From Deltaproteobacteria bacterium (GTDB lineage Bacteria > Desulfobacterota > Desulfobacteria > Desulfobacterales > JAABPS01): 13,978 bases of DNA. The position numbers and the translations under genes are program-made. The stretch spans positions 1 to 13,978 of the forward strand of contig JAFDFT010000023.1 of NCBI GenBank assembly GCA_019309685.1, in the 5' to 3' direction. A model generated the notes under the pieces. That model was not told where the DNA came from, searched no databases, and saw nothing but the letters and a program-made list of their open reading frames with translations. Of the stretch, positions 13,790-13,978 are shown piece after piece; the stretch's first letter is position 1, and each line of letters begins with the position of its first letter.

Positions 13790-13978
13790 ATGGCGAAGGA
13801 AAAATTTGAAAGGACCAAGCCGCACGTAAACGTAGGAACGATCGGGCATATTGATCATGGCAAAACCACCCTGACGGCGGCCATAACAAAACATATGGGC
13901 CTCAAGGGGATGGCGGACTTTGTTCCGTTTGATCAGATAGACAAGGCGCCGGAAGAAAAAGAGCGCGGGATAACGATT
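13790..13978 (+). CDS. tuf: Elongation factor Tu, 5' end (partial)
   Basis: The window ends after 63 codons. The sequence is EF-Tu and not EF-G: M-A-K-E-K-F-E-R-T-K-P-H-V-N-V-G-T-I, then the P-loop G-H-I-D-H-G-K-T-T (19-27; K25 contacts nucleotide), F-D-Q-I-D-K-A-P-E-E-K-E-R-G-I-T-I with switch I residue T62. The Ile in G-H-I-D-H-G is a mild variant of the usual Val. ATG 13790 follows AGGGGGG (13775-13781). Its position directly after rpsG, where fusA normally lies, is unusual. It is the second EF-Tu gene in the window and is in the same orientation as the one ending at 114. Confidence 0.96.
   Translation, partial: MAKEKFERTKPHVNVGTIGHIDHGKTTLTAAITKHMGLKGMADFVPFDQIDKAPEEKERGITI

Overview
The window is a housekeeping block from a bacterial chromosome: the tuf/sec-nusG/rplKAJL/rpoBC cluster joined directly to the start of the str operon. 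All genes are on the + strand. Gene order, sequence style (a proteobacterial RpoB/RpoC pair, an SI3-like domain in the RpoC trigger-loop region, single-span SecE, zinc-type L33, moderately AT-rich DNA) and the tuf-rpmG-tRNA-Trp-secE arrangement point to a Desulfobacterota ('deltaproteobacterial') lineage, most likely a Desulfobacterales-type sulfate reducer. That assignment is inference from style, not a database match.

Layout: 3' end of a tuf gene (1-114), rpmG (133-282), tRNA-Trp (325-400), secE, nusG, rplK, rplA, then a 237-nt L10-type mRNA leader, rplJ, rplL, a 124-nt spacer with a long hairpin, rpoB, rpoC, a 242-nt spacer with a likely promoter, rpsL, rpsG and the 5' end of a second tuf gene (from 13790). 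The genes supply translation elongation (EF-Tu, L33, L11, L1, L10, L7/L12, S12, S7), the protein translocase (SecE) and transcription (NusG, RNA polymerase beta and beta'). fusA, usually found between rpsG and tuf, is absent.

The main discovery candidate is inside rpoC. Its product is 1463 residues and carries about 102 extra residues (572-673, bases 9892-10197) exactly where E. coli beta' has a three-residue linker. The extra segment reads as a parvulin-type (PpiC/SurA/rotamase) peptidyl-prolyl isomerase domain: F-R-H-I-M-V at its start, G-x-x-F, Y-S-x-S-P, F-S-L-x-x-G-x-x-S-x-P and Y-H-I-F at its end. All RNA polymerase motifs before it have E. coli numbering, and all checked motifs after it are shifted by exactly 90 residues. 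An RNA polymerase largest subunit with a built-in prolyl-isomerase-like domain is unusual, and I do not recall a description of it.

Other notable points are an L10 leader with a kink-turn-like core and a hairpin that would mask the rplJ ribosome binding site, competing with an alternative hairpin; an rplL-rpoB stem-loop resembling the RNase III processing site known at the same place in E. coli; an L7/L12 with a charged N-terminal extension of about 40 residues; and direct tuf copies flanking the block.
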